NCBI GenBank assembly: GCA_963825765.1
Contig: CAWGUU010000009.1
Span: forward strand, 62,001-126,000
Length of the DNA: 64,000 bases
Origin: CAWGUU01 sp963825765
Lineage (GTDB): Bacteria > Actinomycetota > Acidimicrobiia > Acidimicrobiales > AC-14
Direction: 5' to 3'
Part shown: in pieces, positions 1 through 8,486 of the stretch
Position numbering within the stretch: the first letter of the stretch is position 1
Layout of the letters: every line of letters starts with the position of its first letter
Program-made: the position numbers and the translations under genes
Notes under the pieces: model-generated
Database searches by the model: none
What the model was told of the DNA's origin: nothing
What the model saw: only the letters and a program-made list of their open reading frames with translations

Positions 1-557
1 AGCATGACCGTCGACAGCTGGACGATGGCGTCGGCGACCGCGAACTCGGGCTCCTTGGCGATGTCGTCGGGCGCGTACTCGCCGACCCAGAACGACGACG
101 CCCCCGACGCCGAGAGGCGGGCGGCGAAGTCGTGGAGGAACCACCGGAAGTCGCTCGGCTCCCGGGCGAAGGCGTGCAGGGCCTTGAAGCTGTCGATGAC
201 GATCATGGCCGGGGCGTACTCGGCGATCAGAGCCTGCAGGCGGTCGACGAAGGCCGGTAGGCCTCGTTCGTCCAGGAGCCCCCCGAGGTCCTCGTAGAAG
301 ACCGCCTTCCCGACCAGCGAGTCGTCGAAGAACGACAGGGTCCGCCCGTAGCGGAGGATCTTGTCCATGGGCTCCGACACCGTCGAGACGTACAGGGCGG
401 GTGTCTCGGGGGTGGCGTTGGAGAACACGAACTGCTGTGCCAACAGCGTCTTGCCCGTACCCGGGGCGCCGGTGATGAGCGTCAGGGCGCCGGTCGACAG
501 GCCGCCGCCGAGGACCTGGTCGAGCCGTGGATGCCCGCTCTTCAGCCGTGAGGTCAA
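1..557 (-). CDS. KaiC-like RecA-fold ATPase (3' end outside the window)
   Basis: The minus strand reads a RecA/KaiC-fold protein from a TTG at 557, preceded by a GGAGACGG ribosome-binding-like stretch, and runs off the left edge after about 185 codons. The Walker A motif GAPGTGKT lies near residue 31, followed by the typical KaiC-domain phrase ALYVSTVSEP, and a hydrophobic Walker B (AMIVIDS) lies near residue 120. This matches single-domain KaiC-like ATPases used in signalling rather than the two-domain circadian KaiC, but the C-terminus is not visible. The start could be another nearby codon. No partner gene is visible and the cobS gene downstream of its start region is unrelated. Confidence 0.8.
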   Translation of the reverse strand, partial: MTSRLKSGHPRLDQVLGGGLSTGALTLITGAPGTGKTLLAQQFVFSNATPETPALYVSTVSEPMDKILRYGRTLSFFDDSLVGKAVFYEDLGGLLDERGLPAFVDRLQALIAEYAPAMIVIDSFKALHAFAREPSDFRWFLHDFAARLSASGASSFWVGEYAPDDIAKEPEFAVADAIVQLSTVM

Positions 558-650
558 TCCGTCTCCGCTCCGATCGGTAGCGGCAATGTAGGCGCGTGGG
601 ACCGGTCCCCGCCGTTGTGACCGTGCAACAGACCTAAGAGGGCCGATCGG

Positions 651-1355
651 CTACCAGCGGGTGGCGGCTACCAGCAGTCCGATCGTCTCGCCGACGATGC
701 CGGCGGCACCGAGCACGTCGCCGGTGAATCCGCCCAGGCGGCGGCGGGCGAAGGCCACGACGGCAGCCCCGGCTACGGCCACGGCCACGACGGCCAGGAC
801 ACCCCGTCCCCCGAGGGCCACGGCGCCGAGGACGAACGAGCAGGCGACCCCGACGGCGGCGACGGGCCCCGGGCGACCGCCCAGGAAGGCGCTGGCCAGG
901 CCGCCCTCGCTCCGGGCATAGGGCACCGCCCTGGCGGTCACCGCCATCATGGTGCGGGACGCGCACCACAACGCGGCGACGAGGGCCACGCTCGGCCCCA
1001 TCGACGCCAGGACGGTCACCCGCAGCACCAGGGTGACGACGACCGCGGCCACGCCGAAGGCGCCGACGTCGGGCTGGGCCATCACCTCCAGCCGGCGGCG
1101 GCGGTCGAGGTGGGGCAGCACGCCGTCGGCCGTGTCGGCCAGGCCGTCGACGTGGAGGGCGCCGGTGAGGGCCAGGTCGGCAACCACCGCGATGGTGGCG
1201 GCCACCGCCGGCGCCCACAGCTCGCCGGCGCCCCACCAGACTGCTCCTACGGCGGCGCCGAGGAGGGCGCCGACCAGGGGGAACCACGAGAACGAGCGGG
1301 CGTCGGGCTCCCGCGCCCGGCCAAGAGGGGTGAGGAAGGCGAGGGCGGCGAGCAC
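651..1355 (-). CDS. cobS: Adenosylcobinamide-GDP ribazoletransferase CobS
   Basis: This 234-residue integral membrane protein joins adenosylcobinamide-GDP to alpha-ribazole in the last assembly steps of cobalamin synthesis. The family signature DGLADTADG is present near residue 71, and several hydrophobic segments run through the rest. The length is typical of CobS/CobV. It starts with GTG directly after the cobU stop codon (TGA then GTG), so it is the last gene of a translationally coupled fdhD-cobU-cobS unit. About 90 bases without a gene separate its stop from the KaiC-like gene. Confidence 0.95.
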   Translation of the reverse strand: MLAALAFLTPLGRAREPDARSFSWFPLVGALLGAAVGAVWWGAGELWAPAVAATIAVVADLALTGALHVDGLADTADGVLPHLDRRRRLEVMAQPDVGAFGVAAVVVTLVLRVTVLASMGPSVALVAALWCASRTMMAVTARAVPYARSEGGLASAFLGGRPGPVAAVGVACSFVLGAVALGGRGVLAVVAVAVAGAAVVAFARRRLGGFTGDVLGAAGIVGETIGLLVAATRW

Positions 1356-1886
1356 TCAGCCTGCTTCCTGGGGTTGATCTGCGGCCCGGGCGAGGGGGAG
1401 GAGGCGGCCGGCCACGACCAGCCAGACGTCGCCGGCCACGCCGGCCACGGCGGTGTTCACCGTCCCGAGGGTGTCGCGGAACCGGCGGCCGACCTCGGTC
1501 GACGGGTGCACGCCGAGCCCGACCTCCTCGGAGACGACGACGGTCGGTCCGTTGCGGGTGCGGAGGGCGTCGCACAGGGCAGTCACATCAACCGGGGCGT
1601 CGGGTGTCATGTCGTCGAGGCCCGCCACCCACGTCCCGAGCGAGTCGACCAGCACCGGGCCATCGAGACCGGCCAGCAGTCCCGGCAGATCGGGACCCGA
1701 CTCGACCGTCTTCCAGGTCGGGGGCCGCCGGGCCGTGTGGGCGGCGACCCGGTCGGCGAAGTCGGCGTCCGCCGGGTCGACGACCGCGGTGGCGACGTAG
1801 GTGACGTCGTCCCCCAGCCCGGACACCAGCCGTTCGGCGACCGCCGACTTCCCGGACCGGGCGCCGCCCAGCACGAGGGTGATCAC
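1356..1886 (-). CDS. cobU: Adenosylcobinamide kinase / guanylyltransferase CobU
   Basis: CobU phosphorylates adenosylcobinamide and then transfers GMP to it, giving the substrate for CobS. The 176-residue protein begins VITLVLGGARSGKS, so the P-loop GGARSGKS is at residues 7-14. It is followed by the LVDSLGTW segment and VVSEEVGLGVHP, both CobU hallmarks. The GTG start at 1886 is chosen because the P-loop must be N-terminal and because the codon overlaps the fdhD stop by four bases (GTGA). A longer in-frame extension upstream reads through fdhD in another frame and is not real. Confidence 0.95.
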   Translation of the reverse strand: MITLVLGGARSGKSAVAERLVSGLGDDVTYVATAVVDPADADFADRVAAHTARRPPTWKTVESGPDLPGLLAGLDGPVLVDSLGTWVAGLDDMTPDAPVDVTALCDALRTRNGPTVVVSEEVGLGVHPSTEVGRRFRDTLGTVNTAVAGVAGDVWLVVAGRLLPLARAADQPQEAG

Positions 1887-2689
1887 TGGTCGAGCGGGGC
1901 GTAGACGTTGTAGCGGTCGTCGCCTGCGAACCCCACGAGCGCCAGGCCGGCGGCGCGGGCCGTCTCCACCGACAGCGACGTGGGCGCACCCACCGCCACC
2001 ATCCACGCGAACCCGGCGGCCCACGCCTTCTGCACCAGCTCGAAGCCGGCCCGGCCCGACACGAACAGGCCCAGCCCGGTGGCGGGGAGGCGTCCGTCGA
2101 GCCGGAGCCGGCCCACCACCTTGTCGACGGCGTTGTGGCGGCCGACGTCCTCCCGCACCAGCGACGGCGTCCCCTCGGCGTCGAACACAGAAGCGGCGTG
2201 GACGCCGCCGGTCGAGCCGAACAGGCTCTGCATCTCGCGGACCCGGGCGCCGAGGCCGAGGATGGCGGCGGCGGGCGGCAGCGGCGTGGGGGAGAGGGGT
2301 GTCAGGCGGGCCGTCAGCTCGCCGATGGACGTGGCCCCGCACAGCCCGCAGGCGGCGGTGGACACCTGGAGACGGGGGACGGGCGCCGTGGCCAGACCGG
2401 CGGTGTCGACCGAGACGGTGTTGAGGTGGCCGCCGTCGTAGAGGCCCGGGGGAGAGTGGCGGACCTGGATGACGGGGCAGCCGTCGAGGACGCCCTCGGC
2501 ATGCAGGAGGCCGACCGCCAGCTCGGCGTCGTGGCCGGGCGTGCGCAGGGTGGTGGCGACGGTGCGCCCGTCCAGCCGGATCTCGAGCGGCTCCTCGACC
2601 ACCACCTCGTCGGGCGTGCGCCGCAGCCGCCCGCCGGTGTGGCGGTGAATCAGCAGGGGGGTCGTGCCAGGGATGCGGGTCACCGGCAT
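1883..2689 (-). CDS. fdhD: FdhD, sulfur carrier for formate dehydrogenase
   Basis: FdhD passes sulfur from a cysteine desulfurase to the molybdenum cofactor of formate dehydrogenase. The 268-residue protein has the functional CGLC cysteine pair near residue 114 and the conserved motif EDVGRHNAVDK near residue 180. Finding it between cobC and cobU is odd, because no formate dehydrogenase gene is visible. It starts just downstream of a pair of palindromic repeats (2713-2833), so it may have its own promoter or be reached by readthrough. The overlap with cobU makes translational coupling likely. Confidence 0.93.
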   Translation of the reverse strand: MPVTRIPGTTPLLIHRHTGGRLRRTPDEVVVEEPLEIRLDGRTVATTLRTPGHDAELAVGLLHAEGVLDGCPVIQVRHSPPGLYDGGHLNTVSVDTAGLATAPVPRLQVSTAACGLCGATSIGELTARLTPLSPTPLPPAAAILGLGARVREMQSLFGSTGGVHAASVFDAEGTPSLVREDVGRHNAVDKVVGRLRLDGRLPATGLGLFVSGRAGFELVQKAWAAGFAWMVAVGAPTSLSVETARAAGLALVGFAGDDRYNVYAPLDQ

Positions 2690-2712
2690 GGCTTCAGCTT
2701 GGCCGATCCGCC

Positions 2713-2762
2713 GAACCGGGGCGACGTACCGGCGGATGGCGCGATTGAACCGCCCCAGTTGG
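2713..2762. repeat. Palindromic repeat, copy 1
   Basis: This is one of five related palindromes of about 50 bp in the window. Its outer arms, GAACCGGGGCG and CGCCCCAGTT, pair with one or two mismatches, around a GC-rich core containing GGATGGCGCG. Copy 2 follows 21 bases later, giving a REP-like doublet between cobC and fdhD. A role in transcript end protection or termination is possible, but there is no T-tract. Confidence 0.75.
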
Positions 2763-2783
2763 GTGTTGGTGCATCACCGCGCC

Positions 2784-2833
2784 GAACTGGGGCCACGTAC
2801 CCGCGTATGGCGCGGCTGAGCAGCCCCGGTTCG
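2784..2833. repeat. Palindromic repeat, copy 2
   Basis: The arms GAACTGGGGC and GCCCCGGTTC pair almost perfectly, and the core CCGCGTATGGCGCGG forms an inner CCGCG/CGCGG hairpin. It lies immediately downstream of the cobC stop codon (2852 on the minus strand). It resembles the copies at 35193 and 61693 more than it resembles its neighbour copy 1. Confidence 0.8.
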
Positions 2834-2851
2834 GTGGGGGTAGCTCGTCCG

Positions 2852-3781
2852 TCATCGAACCGCGGCGGACACCCGTTCCAGCCCGGCCGGGCCGGGGACG
2901 CCCATGCGCACGGTGCTGGGGAGTCCGAACGACGCACAGTCCCGCACCAGGATCCCCGACCGGGCCAGGCGGTCGCGCAGGTCTTCGGCCGGAGAGACGA
3001 GCACCCACGGCCCGGCGGGCGCCTTGGCGCAGTAGCCGGCGGACCGGAGTACGGCGACGAGGTCCCGTTGCAGGGTACGGATGGTGGCGCACCAGGCCGG
3101 GAGGTCGGCCAGTTCGAGCAGCTCGGGGACGAGGGCGCAGGCCAGCCCGTTCACCGACCACAGGGGCTGGCGCCGCCTGAGGCGATCGGCGGTGGCGGCG
3201 TCTGGGGCGAGGGCGTAGCCCACCCGCAGGCCGGGGCAGGCGAACAGCTTGGTCAGGGAGCCGAGGACCGTCGCGCCGCGATCGGCGTCGCCCCTCGTCC
3301 ACGTCCCGGTGGCCAGCGGCCAGAACGCCTCGTCCCAGACCGCGGCTTCGTCGTCGGGGGCGGCCAGCTCGCCGGTGGGGTTGTTCGGGTTCGACCGCCA
3401 GCGCCCGCTTCCCACGCCCACAATTGCCAGGTGGCGCCGGTAGAGGGAGAACTCCGGGTCGTGCACGTCGCCCTCGAAGGCGTCCTCGGCCACCAGGGCG
3501 ATGGCTTCGGACCCGCCGTTGGTGAGCAGGACGCGGTCGGTGTCGACGCCGAGCGCGGTGGCGGTGGCGGTGGCGGCCTCGGCGGCGTCGGGGTAGCGGT
3601 GGAGGGCGTCGAGCCGGCGGGCGGCCAGGGCGGCTACGTCGGGCGCGCACGGGTTCATCGACGCCGACAGGTCGAGCACCGCCGACGGGTCGACGCCCAG
3701 GGCGGCGGCCAGCCGGGCGCCGTCGCCCCCATGCGGTCCGGGGAGGGGCGCCGTGCTGAGGTCGGCGGGCCGGCTGGTCAC
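2852..3781 (-). CDS. cobC: CobC/CobD-type aminotransferase (threonine-phosphate decarboxylase-like)
   Basis: This 309-residue fold-type I PLP enzyme resembles L-threonine-O-3-phosphate decarboxylase, which supplies aminopropanol phosphate for the cobalamin side chain. The substrate-binding NPNNPTGE segment is near residue 129, and the PLP-lysine context SLTKLFACPGLRVGY is near residue 173. It is shorter than typical CobD (about 360). The GTG start at 3781 lies 10 bases after the cbiX-cbiO stop, so the gene is in the same operon. A general histidinol-phosphate-type aminotransferase is the main alternative, but the context favours CobC/CobD. Confidence 0.88.
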   Translation of the reverse strand: MTSRPADLSTAPLPGPHGGDGARLAAALGVDPSAVLDLSASMNPCAPDVAALAARRLDALHRYPDAAEAATATATALGVDTDRVLLTNGGSEAIALVAEDAFEGDVHDPEFSLYRRHLAIVGVGSGRWRSNPNNPTGELAAPDDEAAVWDEAFWPLATGTWTRGDADRGATVLGSLTKLFACPGLRVGYALAPDAATADRLRRRQPLWSVNGLACALVPELLELADLPAWCATIRTLQRDLVAVLRSAGYCAKAPAGPWVLVSPAEDLRDRLARSGILVRDCASFGLPSTVRMGVPGPAGLERVSAAVR

Positions 3782-3791
3782 GGCCTGCTGG

Positions 3792-5546
3792 TCACCGGCC
3801 TGCCGCTCTCCGGGGCACGAACCCGTAGGGCAGCTCGAGGCGGTGGGCGGCCATGAGGCCCGGGTTGGCGAGCAGGGCGGCGGTGGGCCCGTCGGCGACG
3901 ACCCGCCCGCGGTCCAGGACGACCGACCTCGGGCACAGCTCCAGGGCCAGCGGCAGGTCGTGGGTGATCACGATGGTCGTGATGCCGAGGCCCTGCACGA
4001 TGTCCACGACGTCGCGCCGGGCGGAGGGGTCGAGGTTGGCGCTGGGCTCGTCCAGCACCAGGATCTCGGGGTGCACGGCCAGCACGCCGGCCAGGGCGGC
4101 GCGGCGGCGCTCGCCCATGCTCAGGTGCTGGGGGGCGCGGTCGGCGGCGTCGGTCAGCCCCACCAGGTCGAGGGCCATAGCCACCCGCTCGGCCAGGGCG
4201 TCGCCGCTGAGGCCGAGGTTGGCGGGGCCGAGGGCCACGTCGGCGCCAACCGTCGGGAGGAGGAGCTGGTCGTCGGGGTCCTGGAACACGAGTCCGACCC
4301 GGCGGCGGATCTCGGCCAGGTTTCGCTTCTCCACCGGCAGCCCGGTGACGGTGACAGCGCCGTCGTCGGCCGACCGGTCGAAGGCGCCGATGAGATGGAG
4401 GGCCAGCGTGGTCTTGCCCGATCCGTTGGGCCCCAGGACGGCCAGCCGCTCGCCCCGCTCCACGGTGAGGTCGACGCCGGCCAGGGCGTCGGTGCCGTCG
4501 GGCCAGCGGTGGCGGAGGCCGGCGATCCGGACGGCCGGCCCGTCCCGGTCCGGTGAGGCCGGCACGCCGGTGCGCCGGCCCAGCCCCCGGCGGGGGCGTT
4601 CCCGGCGCTCGGCGGCGTCGGCCGCGGACTGGTTGGCCGCCCGCCGCGCCCGCCATCCACGGGGCGCCTCGTCGGGGGGAGCGACTGTGAGCGGCGTCCC
4701 GACCTTGTCCTCGTAGCCGGGGAGCCGCACGCGGTAGGCGCAGACGTCGCAGTTCATGCGCACGTCGCCCTCGTGGGCCTCGCGGTGGCGCTCGAGGACG
4801 ACGTCGACCAGCCGGGTGTCCGGGCCGAGGTGGGCGGCGACCGAGACGGCCAGCTCGGGTCGGCCGGCGGCCCAGGCCGTCGCCCGCTCGCCGATGCGGT
4901 CGACGAGGACGCCGTCGAACAGCAGCAGGGGCACCACGGCGATGGCCTCGGCTCCCAGCAGGCGGGCCCGCTCCAGGGCATCCTCGACGCCGGGCCGGGT
5001 CATGGCCACGAAGGCGGCTTCCACCCGGCCCAGGCCCCGGCCGTCCTCCAGCAGGCGGGCGAACTTCACGAAGTCGGCGCAGGCGTCGGGGTCGGTCGAG
5101 CCCCGGCTGACCAGGACCACCACTGTCTTGTCTGTGTCCGGGTTGCCTGTGTCATGGCTGGCTGTGTCGGGCAGGCGCTTCAGCGCGGTTCGGGCCCGGT
5201 CCTCGGCGACGTCGAGCACGGCCGGATGGAGGCCGACGTCGCGGGCGAGGCGAAACCGGACCCCCGGGTGGCGGGCGCGCGACCGGGCCAGGACGGCGGG
5301 ACCGTCGTCCTTGAGGTGTCCGGCGCCGAAGAGGACATAGGGGACGGCCACAACGTCGGTGGCGCCGTTGGCGACCAGCCGGTCGACGGCGGCGTCGATG
5401 GGCGGGTCGGCAAGCTCGAGGAAGCCGGCATCCACCCGCAGGTCGGGCGCAGCGGCCGTCAGCTGCTGCACGAGCCGGTCGAACTCCGCGGTGGCCGCCG
5501 GGTTGCGGCTGCCGTGGCCGATGAGCAGGAGGTCGGGTTTGGTCAC
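3792..5546 (-). CDS. cbiX: CbiX cobaltochelatase fused to CbiO cobalt-transport ATPase
   Basis: One 584-residue frame carries two activities. Residues 1 to about 250 are CbiX, which inserts cobalt into sirohydrochlorin: LLIGHGSRNP at the N-terminus, a second chelatase half, and a cysteine motif NCDVCAYR at its end. After a charged linker, residues 345-584 are an ABC ATPase: Walker A GPNGSGKTT, signature LSMGERRR, Walker B ILVLDEPSANLDP and the switch histidine in ITHD. The GTG start at 5546 overlaps the cbiQ stop (GTGA). Joining the importer ATPase to the chelatase could couple cobalt entry to its use. No stop or frame change occurs between the two parts. Confidence 0.9.
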   Translation of the reverse strand: MTKPDLLLIGHGSRNPAATAEFDRLVQQLTAAAPDLRVDAGFLELADPPIDAAVDRLVANGATDVVAVPYVLFGAGHLKDDGPAVLARSRARHPGVRFRLARDVGLHPAVLDVAEDRARTALKRLPDTASHDTGNPDTDKTVVVLVSRGSTDPDACADFVKFARLLEDGRGLGRVEAAFVAMTRPGVEDALERARLLGAEAIAVVPLLLFDGVLVDRIGERATAWAAGRPELAVSVAAHLGPDTRLVDVVLERHREAHEGDVRMNCDVCAYRVRLPGYEDKVGTPLTVAPPDEAPRGWRARRAANQSAADAAERRERPRRGLGRRTGVPASPDRDGPAVRIAGLRHRWPDGTDALAGVDLTVERGERLAVLGPNGSGKTTLALHLIGAFDRSADDGAVTVTGLPVEKRNLAEIRRRVGLVFQDPDDQLLLPTVGADVALGPANLGLSGDALAERVAMALDLVGLTDAADRAPQHLSMGERRRAALAGVLAVHPEILVLDEPSANLDPSARRDVVDIVQGLGITTIVITHDLPLALELCPRSVVLDRGRVVADGPTAALLANPGLMAAHRLELPYGFVPRRAAGR

Positions 5547-6307
5547 AGGGCCACCCGCAGGACAAGGGCGGCGGCGGCCGGCACGAGGGCGACGAGCCAG
5601 TGGGCGGCGGTGGCCCGGGGTGGCGTGGCGGCCAGGACGGTGGCACCCAGGCGGGTGCCGCCGCGGGCGGCGGTGGCCAGCTGCAACCGGTCCATGCGCT
5701 CCATGCTGCGGACGAACAACACGCCGAGCGACCGGCCGACCGCCGACCACTCGCCCCGGGCGCCGCGGGTGCCGGCCCGCACCGAACCGGCCAGGCGGAG
5801 GCGGCCGATCTCGTCCCGCAGGACGTCGAGCTGGCGGCCGGTGAGGGCGACGAGCTCGCAGCACCAGGCCGGCAGTCGCAGCCGGCGGAGTCCGCCGACC
5901 GTCTCCGCCATCGACGTCGACGCCGCCACGGCCGAGACGGCCACGATGGCGATGCTGGCCTTGGCCAGGAGGGCCAGGCCCACCCTCAGCCCGTCCTGCG
6001 ACAGGTGGAGGCCGGCGACGTCGACCCGGGGACCGGTGCCGGCGACGGCGAGGGTGGCGGCCAGCACCAGGAGGGGGAGGTCGACGAGCAGCCGGCGGCC
6101 CACTTCCCGGGGGTCGACGAGGGCGGCGACGGCCACGCCGGTCGCCACCACCGCCTGGGCCAGCAGCACGGCGGGCTGGGAGGGCGGGGTGACGGCCACG
6201 ACCAGCAGGAACGCCACCAGGCCGACGAGCTTGGCCTCCGGCGCCAACCCGGTCAGCGGCCCTCGGACCCGGACAGCGGCGCCGGCGGCGGCGTGGCTGT
6301 TGCTCAC
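5543..6307 (-). CDS. cbiQ: CbiQ, cobalt ECF transporter transmembrane component
   Basis: CbiQ links the substrate-binding membrane protein CbiM to the ATPase CbiO. The 254-residue protein has hydrophobic segments between residues 25 and 130, then the cytoplasmic coupling region with the arginine-rich stretches LRRLRLP and ERMDRLQLATAARGG, which match the Ala-Arg-Gly coupling motifs of the family. The GTG start at 6307 overlaps the cbiM stop by four bases. A longer upstream extension is in a frame shadowing cbiM and is rejected. Confidence 0.9.
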   Translation of the reverse strand: MSNSHAAAGAAVRVRGPLTGLAPEAKLVGLVAFLLVVAVTPPSQPAVLLAQAVVATGVAVAALVDPREVGRRLLVDLPLLVLAATLAVAGTGPRVDVAGLHLSQDGLRVGLALLAKASIAIVAVSAVAASTSMAETVGGLRRLRLPAWCCELVALTGRQLDVLRDEIGRLRLAGSVRAGTRGARGEWSAVGRSLGVLFVRSMERMDRLQLATAARGGTRLGATVLAATPPRATAAHWLVALVPAAAALVLRVAL

Positions 6308-6963
6308 GCCGGCTCCCGCTGGGGCTGCGGCTGACGGGCGGCGGCCGCCACCAGGTCGGGGCGCAGGCGGTGGACGATCCTGACGACCAGGCCGGTGAGC
6401 ACGCCCTCTGCGACGGCCACGACGATCGTCCCGACCCCGAGGGCAGCGGCGACCGCGCCGGCGGGGACGACCGAGGTCCCCCCGACCACGAACTCGACCG
6501 CGGCGGCGGCGCCTGCGGCCAGGGTCGCCGCCGTCGCCGCCAGCCCGGCCGCCGGCACCAGGCGGCCGGTGGCGCGGTACAGGGCGCGGAACAGGCAGTA
6601 GGCGACGAGGGCGGGCACCACGCCGTTGTTGACGATGTTCAGGCCGATGGCGGTGACGCCACCGTCGGCCAGCACCAGGGCCTGGATGACCACCACGACC
6701 GACACGCACAGGATGGCCACGCTGGGACCGACCAGGATGGAGGCCAGCCCGGTGCCCACCAGGTGGGCGCTGGTGCCGAGGCCGAGGGGCACCACCAGCA
6801 GCTCGGCCACCAGCAGGTAGGCGGCGACGACCGCCGGGGTGGTCACGGCCCGCTCCTTCAGGGCGGCCGCCGCCCGGCGAGAGGAAACCGCCACCGCGGT
6901 GGCGGCCACGGCGACGCCGGCGGCCGAAGTCGGGAGGTCGATCCAGCCGTCAGGTATGTGCAC
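6304..6963 (-). CDS. cbiM: CbiM, cobalt-binding membrane component
   Basis: CbiM is the substrate-specific subunit of the cobalt ECF importer. The start is set at the GTG at 6963 because the mature N-terminus must be Met-His-Ile-Pro-Asp-Gly, where the histidine at position 2 binds the metal; this protein begins VHIPDGWIDLP. The 219 residues contain about six hydrophobic segments and the conserved LGTSAHLVGT and GLNIVNNGVV stretches. A separate CbiN is not seen; the importer may work without it or use one encoded elsewhere. The first 14 bases overlap the 3' end of cobA. Confidence 0.92.
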   Translation of the reverse strand: MHIPDGWIDLPTSAAGVAVAATAVAVSSRRAAAALKERAVTTPAVVAAYLLVAELLVVPLGLGTSAHLVGTGLASILVGPSVAILCVSVVVVIQALVLADGGVTAIGLNIVNNGVVPALVAYCLFRALYRATGRLVPAAGLAATAATLAAGAAAAVEFVVGGTSVVPAGAVAAALGVGTIVVAVAEGVLTGLVVRIVHRLRPDLVAAAARQPQPQREPA

Positions 6964-7672
6964 TGCTACTCCAGGCGTGTGCACAGATCTTCGACTCGGG
7001 ACCGATGACGACGGTGCTGGGCGGCGGCAGGCGGTGGTCGCCGAGAGCCGACAGGCGGGTGCGCACGACGTGGCTGTCGTCCCGAGTGGCGCCGTGGACC
7101 ACGGCCGCCGGCGTATCGGGGTCCAGCCCGCCACCACTCACGAGGGTGGCGGCGATCGAACCCTGCCGGGCCCGCCCGACCATGACGACGAGGGAGCCCA
7201 GCGGATCGGCCAGCGCCGCCAGGTCGGTCGGCGGGTACACCGGGTCGTCGTTGCCGGCCACGATGGTGACGGTGCGTCCCCGGGGCAGGCCGGCGGCCAG
7301 CGGTGCGGCGGTGGCTGCGGTCACGCCGGGCGTCACCTGGCACTCGACGCCCCGCTCGATCAGGGCCAGCATCTCCTCGCCGCCGCGCGAGCACACGAAC
7401 GGGTCGCCGCCCTTCAAGCGCACGACCATGCGGCCGGCGCGAGCGCGGGCGGCAAGCAGGTCGGCGGTGCTGTCGGTGCCCCAGGCCGGGTGCCCGTCGG
7501 TCCTCCCCACGAAGATCCGCTCGGCGCTGGCCGGCACCAGGGCCACGATCGGCGCCAGCGAGCGGCGGTCGCACACCACGACCTCGGCCACCGCCAAGAG
7601 TTGGGCGGCCCGGCGGGTCAGCAGCATGGGGTCTCCGGGGCCCGCCCCCACCAGGTGCACGGTGGCGGTCAC
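6950..7672 (-). CDS. cobA: Uroporphyrinogen-III C-methyltransferase (SUMT)
   Basis: This enzyme methylates uroporphyrinogen III at C2 and C7 to give precorrin-2, the branch point into corrinoids and siroheme. The 240-residue protein shows the family signatures VGAGPGDPMLLT at residues 7-18 and RLKGGDPFV near residue 85, and no HemD domain is attached. The GTG start at 7672 overlaps the cobH stop (GTGA). It is the canonical SUMT of the operon; the degenerate methylase at 11963-12574 is a different protein. Confidence 0.93.
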   Translation of the reverse strand: MTATVHLVGAGPGDPMLLTRRAAQLLAVAEVVVCDRRSLAPIVALVPASAERIFVGRTDGHPAWGTDSTADLLAARARAGRMVVRLKGGDPFVCSRGGEEMLALIERGVECQVTPGVTAATAAPLAAGLPRGRTVTIVAGNDDPVYPPTDLAALADPLGSLVVMVGRARQGSIAATLVSGGGLDPDTPAAVVHGATRDDSHVVRTRLSALGDHRLPPPSTVVIGPESKICAHAWSSSAHT

Positions 7673-8301
7673 CCCTCGTTCTCCTGGGCCAGCCGCCAGA
7701 GGGCGTTGAGGGCGGCGGCGGCCACGGCGCTGCCCCCGCGCTCGCCGACGTTCGTCACCGAGGGGACCCCGGTGGCCCGCAGCGCAGCCTTGGCGTCGGC
7801 CGCCCCCACGAAGCCGACGGGCAGTCCGACGACGAACGCCGGCCGGCACACGCCGCCGCCCACCAGGCGGACCAGCTCGAACAGCGCGGTGGGGGCGTTG
7901 CCGACCACGACGACGGCTCCGTCGGGCCACCGTGACATGGCCACCCGCATGGCCGCCGCGCTGGCGGTGAGCCCCGGCTCGTCGTCGGCGACGGTGGCGG
8001 CCAACGCCCGCCCTTCGGCCAGCAGGCAGCGGGATCCGGCCCGGCGGGTGGCGACGGCCACCATCTCGACGTCCGCGACCACCTGCGCCCCGCCTCGGAG
8101 GGCGGACACCGCTGCCCGGCAGGCGTCCTCGTCGACCACCAGGGAGTCGGCGTAGCCCACGTCGGCCGACGCGTGGATCACCCGCGCCACGACGGCCCTC
8201 GACAGCGGCGGCCAGCGTTGGAGGTCGACCCGCTCGGCGAGGATGCGGTAGCTGCGCTCCTCGATGGGGTGCCTGGGCTCCATCGGCTGGACCTCGGTCA
8301 C
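7669..8301 (-). CDS. cobH: Precorrin-8X methylmutase CobH/CbiC
   Basis: CobH moves the C11 methyl group to C12, forming (cobalt-)hydrogenobyrinate. The 210-residue protein contains the family stretches RVIHASADVGYAD, the VGNAPTALFEL motif and GLPVGFVGAADAK. The active-site histidine is the one in VIHAS near residue 41. The GTG start at 8301 overlaps the stop of the small ferredoxin by four bases. Length and motifs are standard. Confidence 0.94.
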   Translation of the reverse strand: MTEVQPMEPRHPIEERSYRILAERVDLQRWPPLSRAVVARVIHASADVGYADSLVVDEDACRAAVSALRGGAQVVADVEMVAVATRRAGSRCLLAEGRALAATVADDEPGLTASAAAMRVAMSRWPDGAVVVVGNAPTALFELVRLVGGGVCRPAFVVGLPVGFVGAADAKAALRATGVPSVTNVGERGGSAVAAAALNALWRLAQENEG

Positions 8302-8486
8302 CGGCCGACCTCGATGATGGCCCCGGCCGGGCAGATGCCGACGCAGTCCCAACACGCCGTGCACCTGTCGTCCATCACCAGCGGCCGGCGGGGGGCGCGG
8401 CGCAGGGCCCGCTCCGGGCACGTGGCCAGGCAGGCGCCGCACGCCGTGCAGGCGTCGGTGATCCTCACCGTTGCGGCCGCCGTCAC
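8298..8486 (-). CDS. Small 2[4Fe-4S] ferredoxin
   Basis: A 62-residue protein with two CxxCxxCxxxC-type clusters: CTACGACLATCP in the first half and CTACWDCVGICP in the second, each followed by a proline as in bacterial 2[4Fe-4S] ferredoxins. It is coupled to both neighbours by GTGA overlaps, so it is made with the corrin-ring enzymes. A plausible role is electron supply for the cobalt-early pathway, for example the reductive steps around CbiD/CobH or cobalt reduction; this is an inference from position. Confidence 0.88.
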   Translation of the reverse strand: MTAAATVRITDACTACGACLATCPERALRRAPRRPLVMDDRCTACWDCVGICPAGAIIEVGR

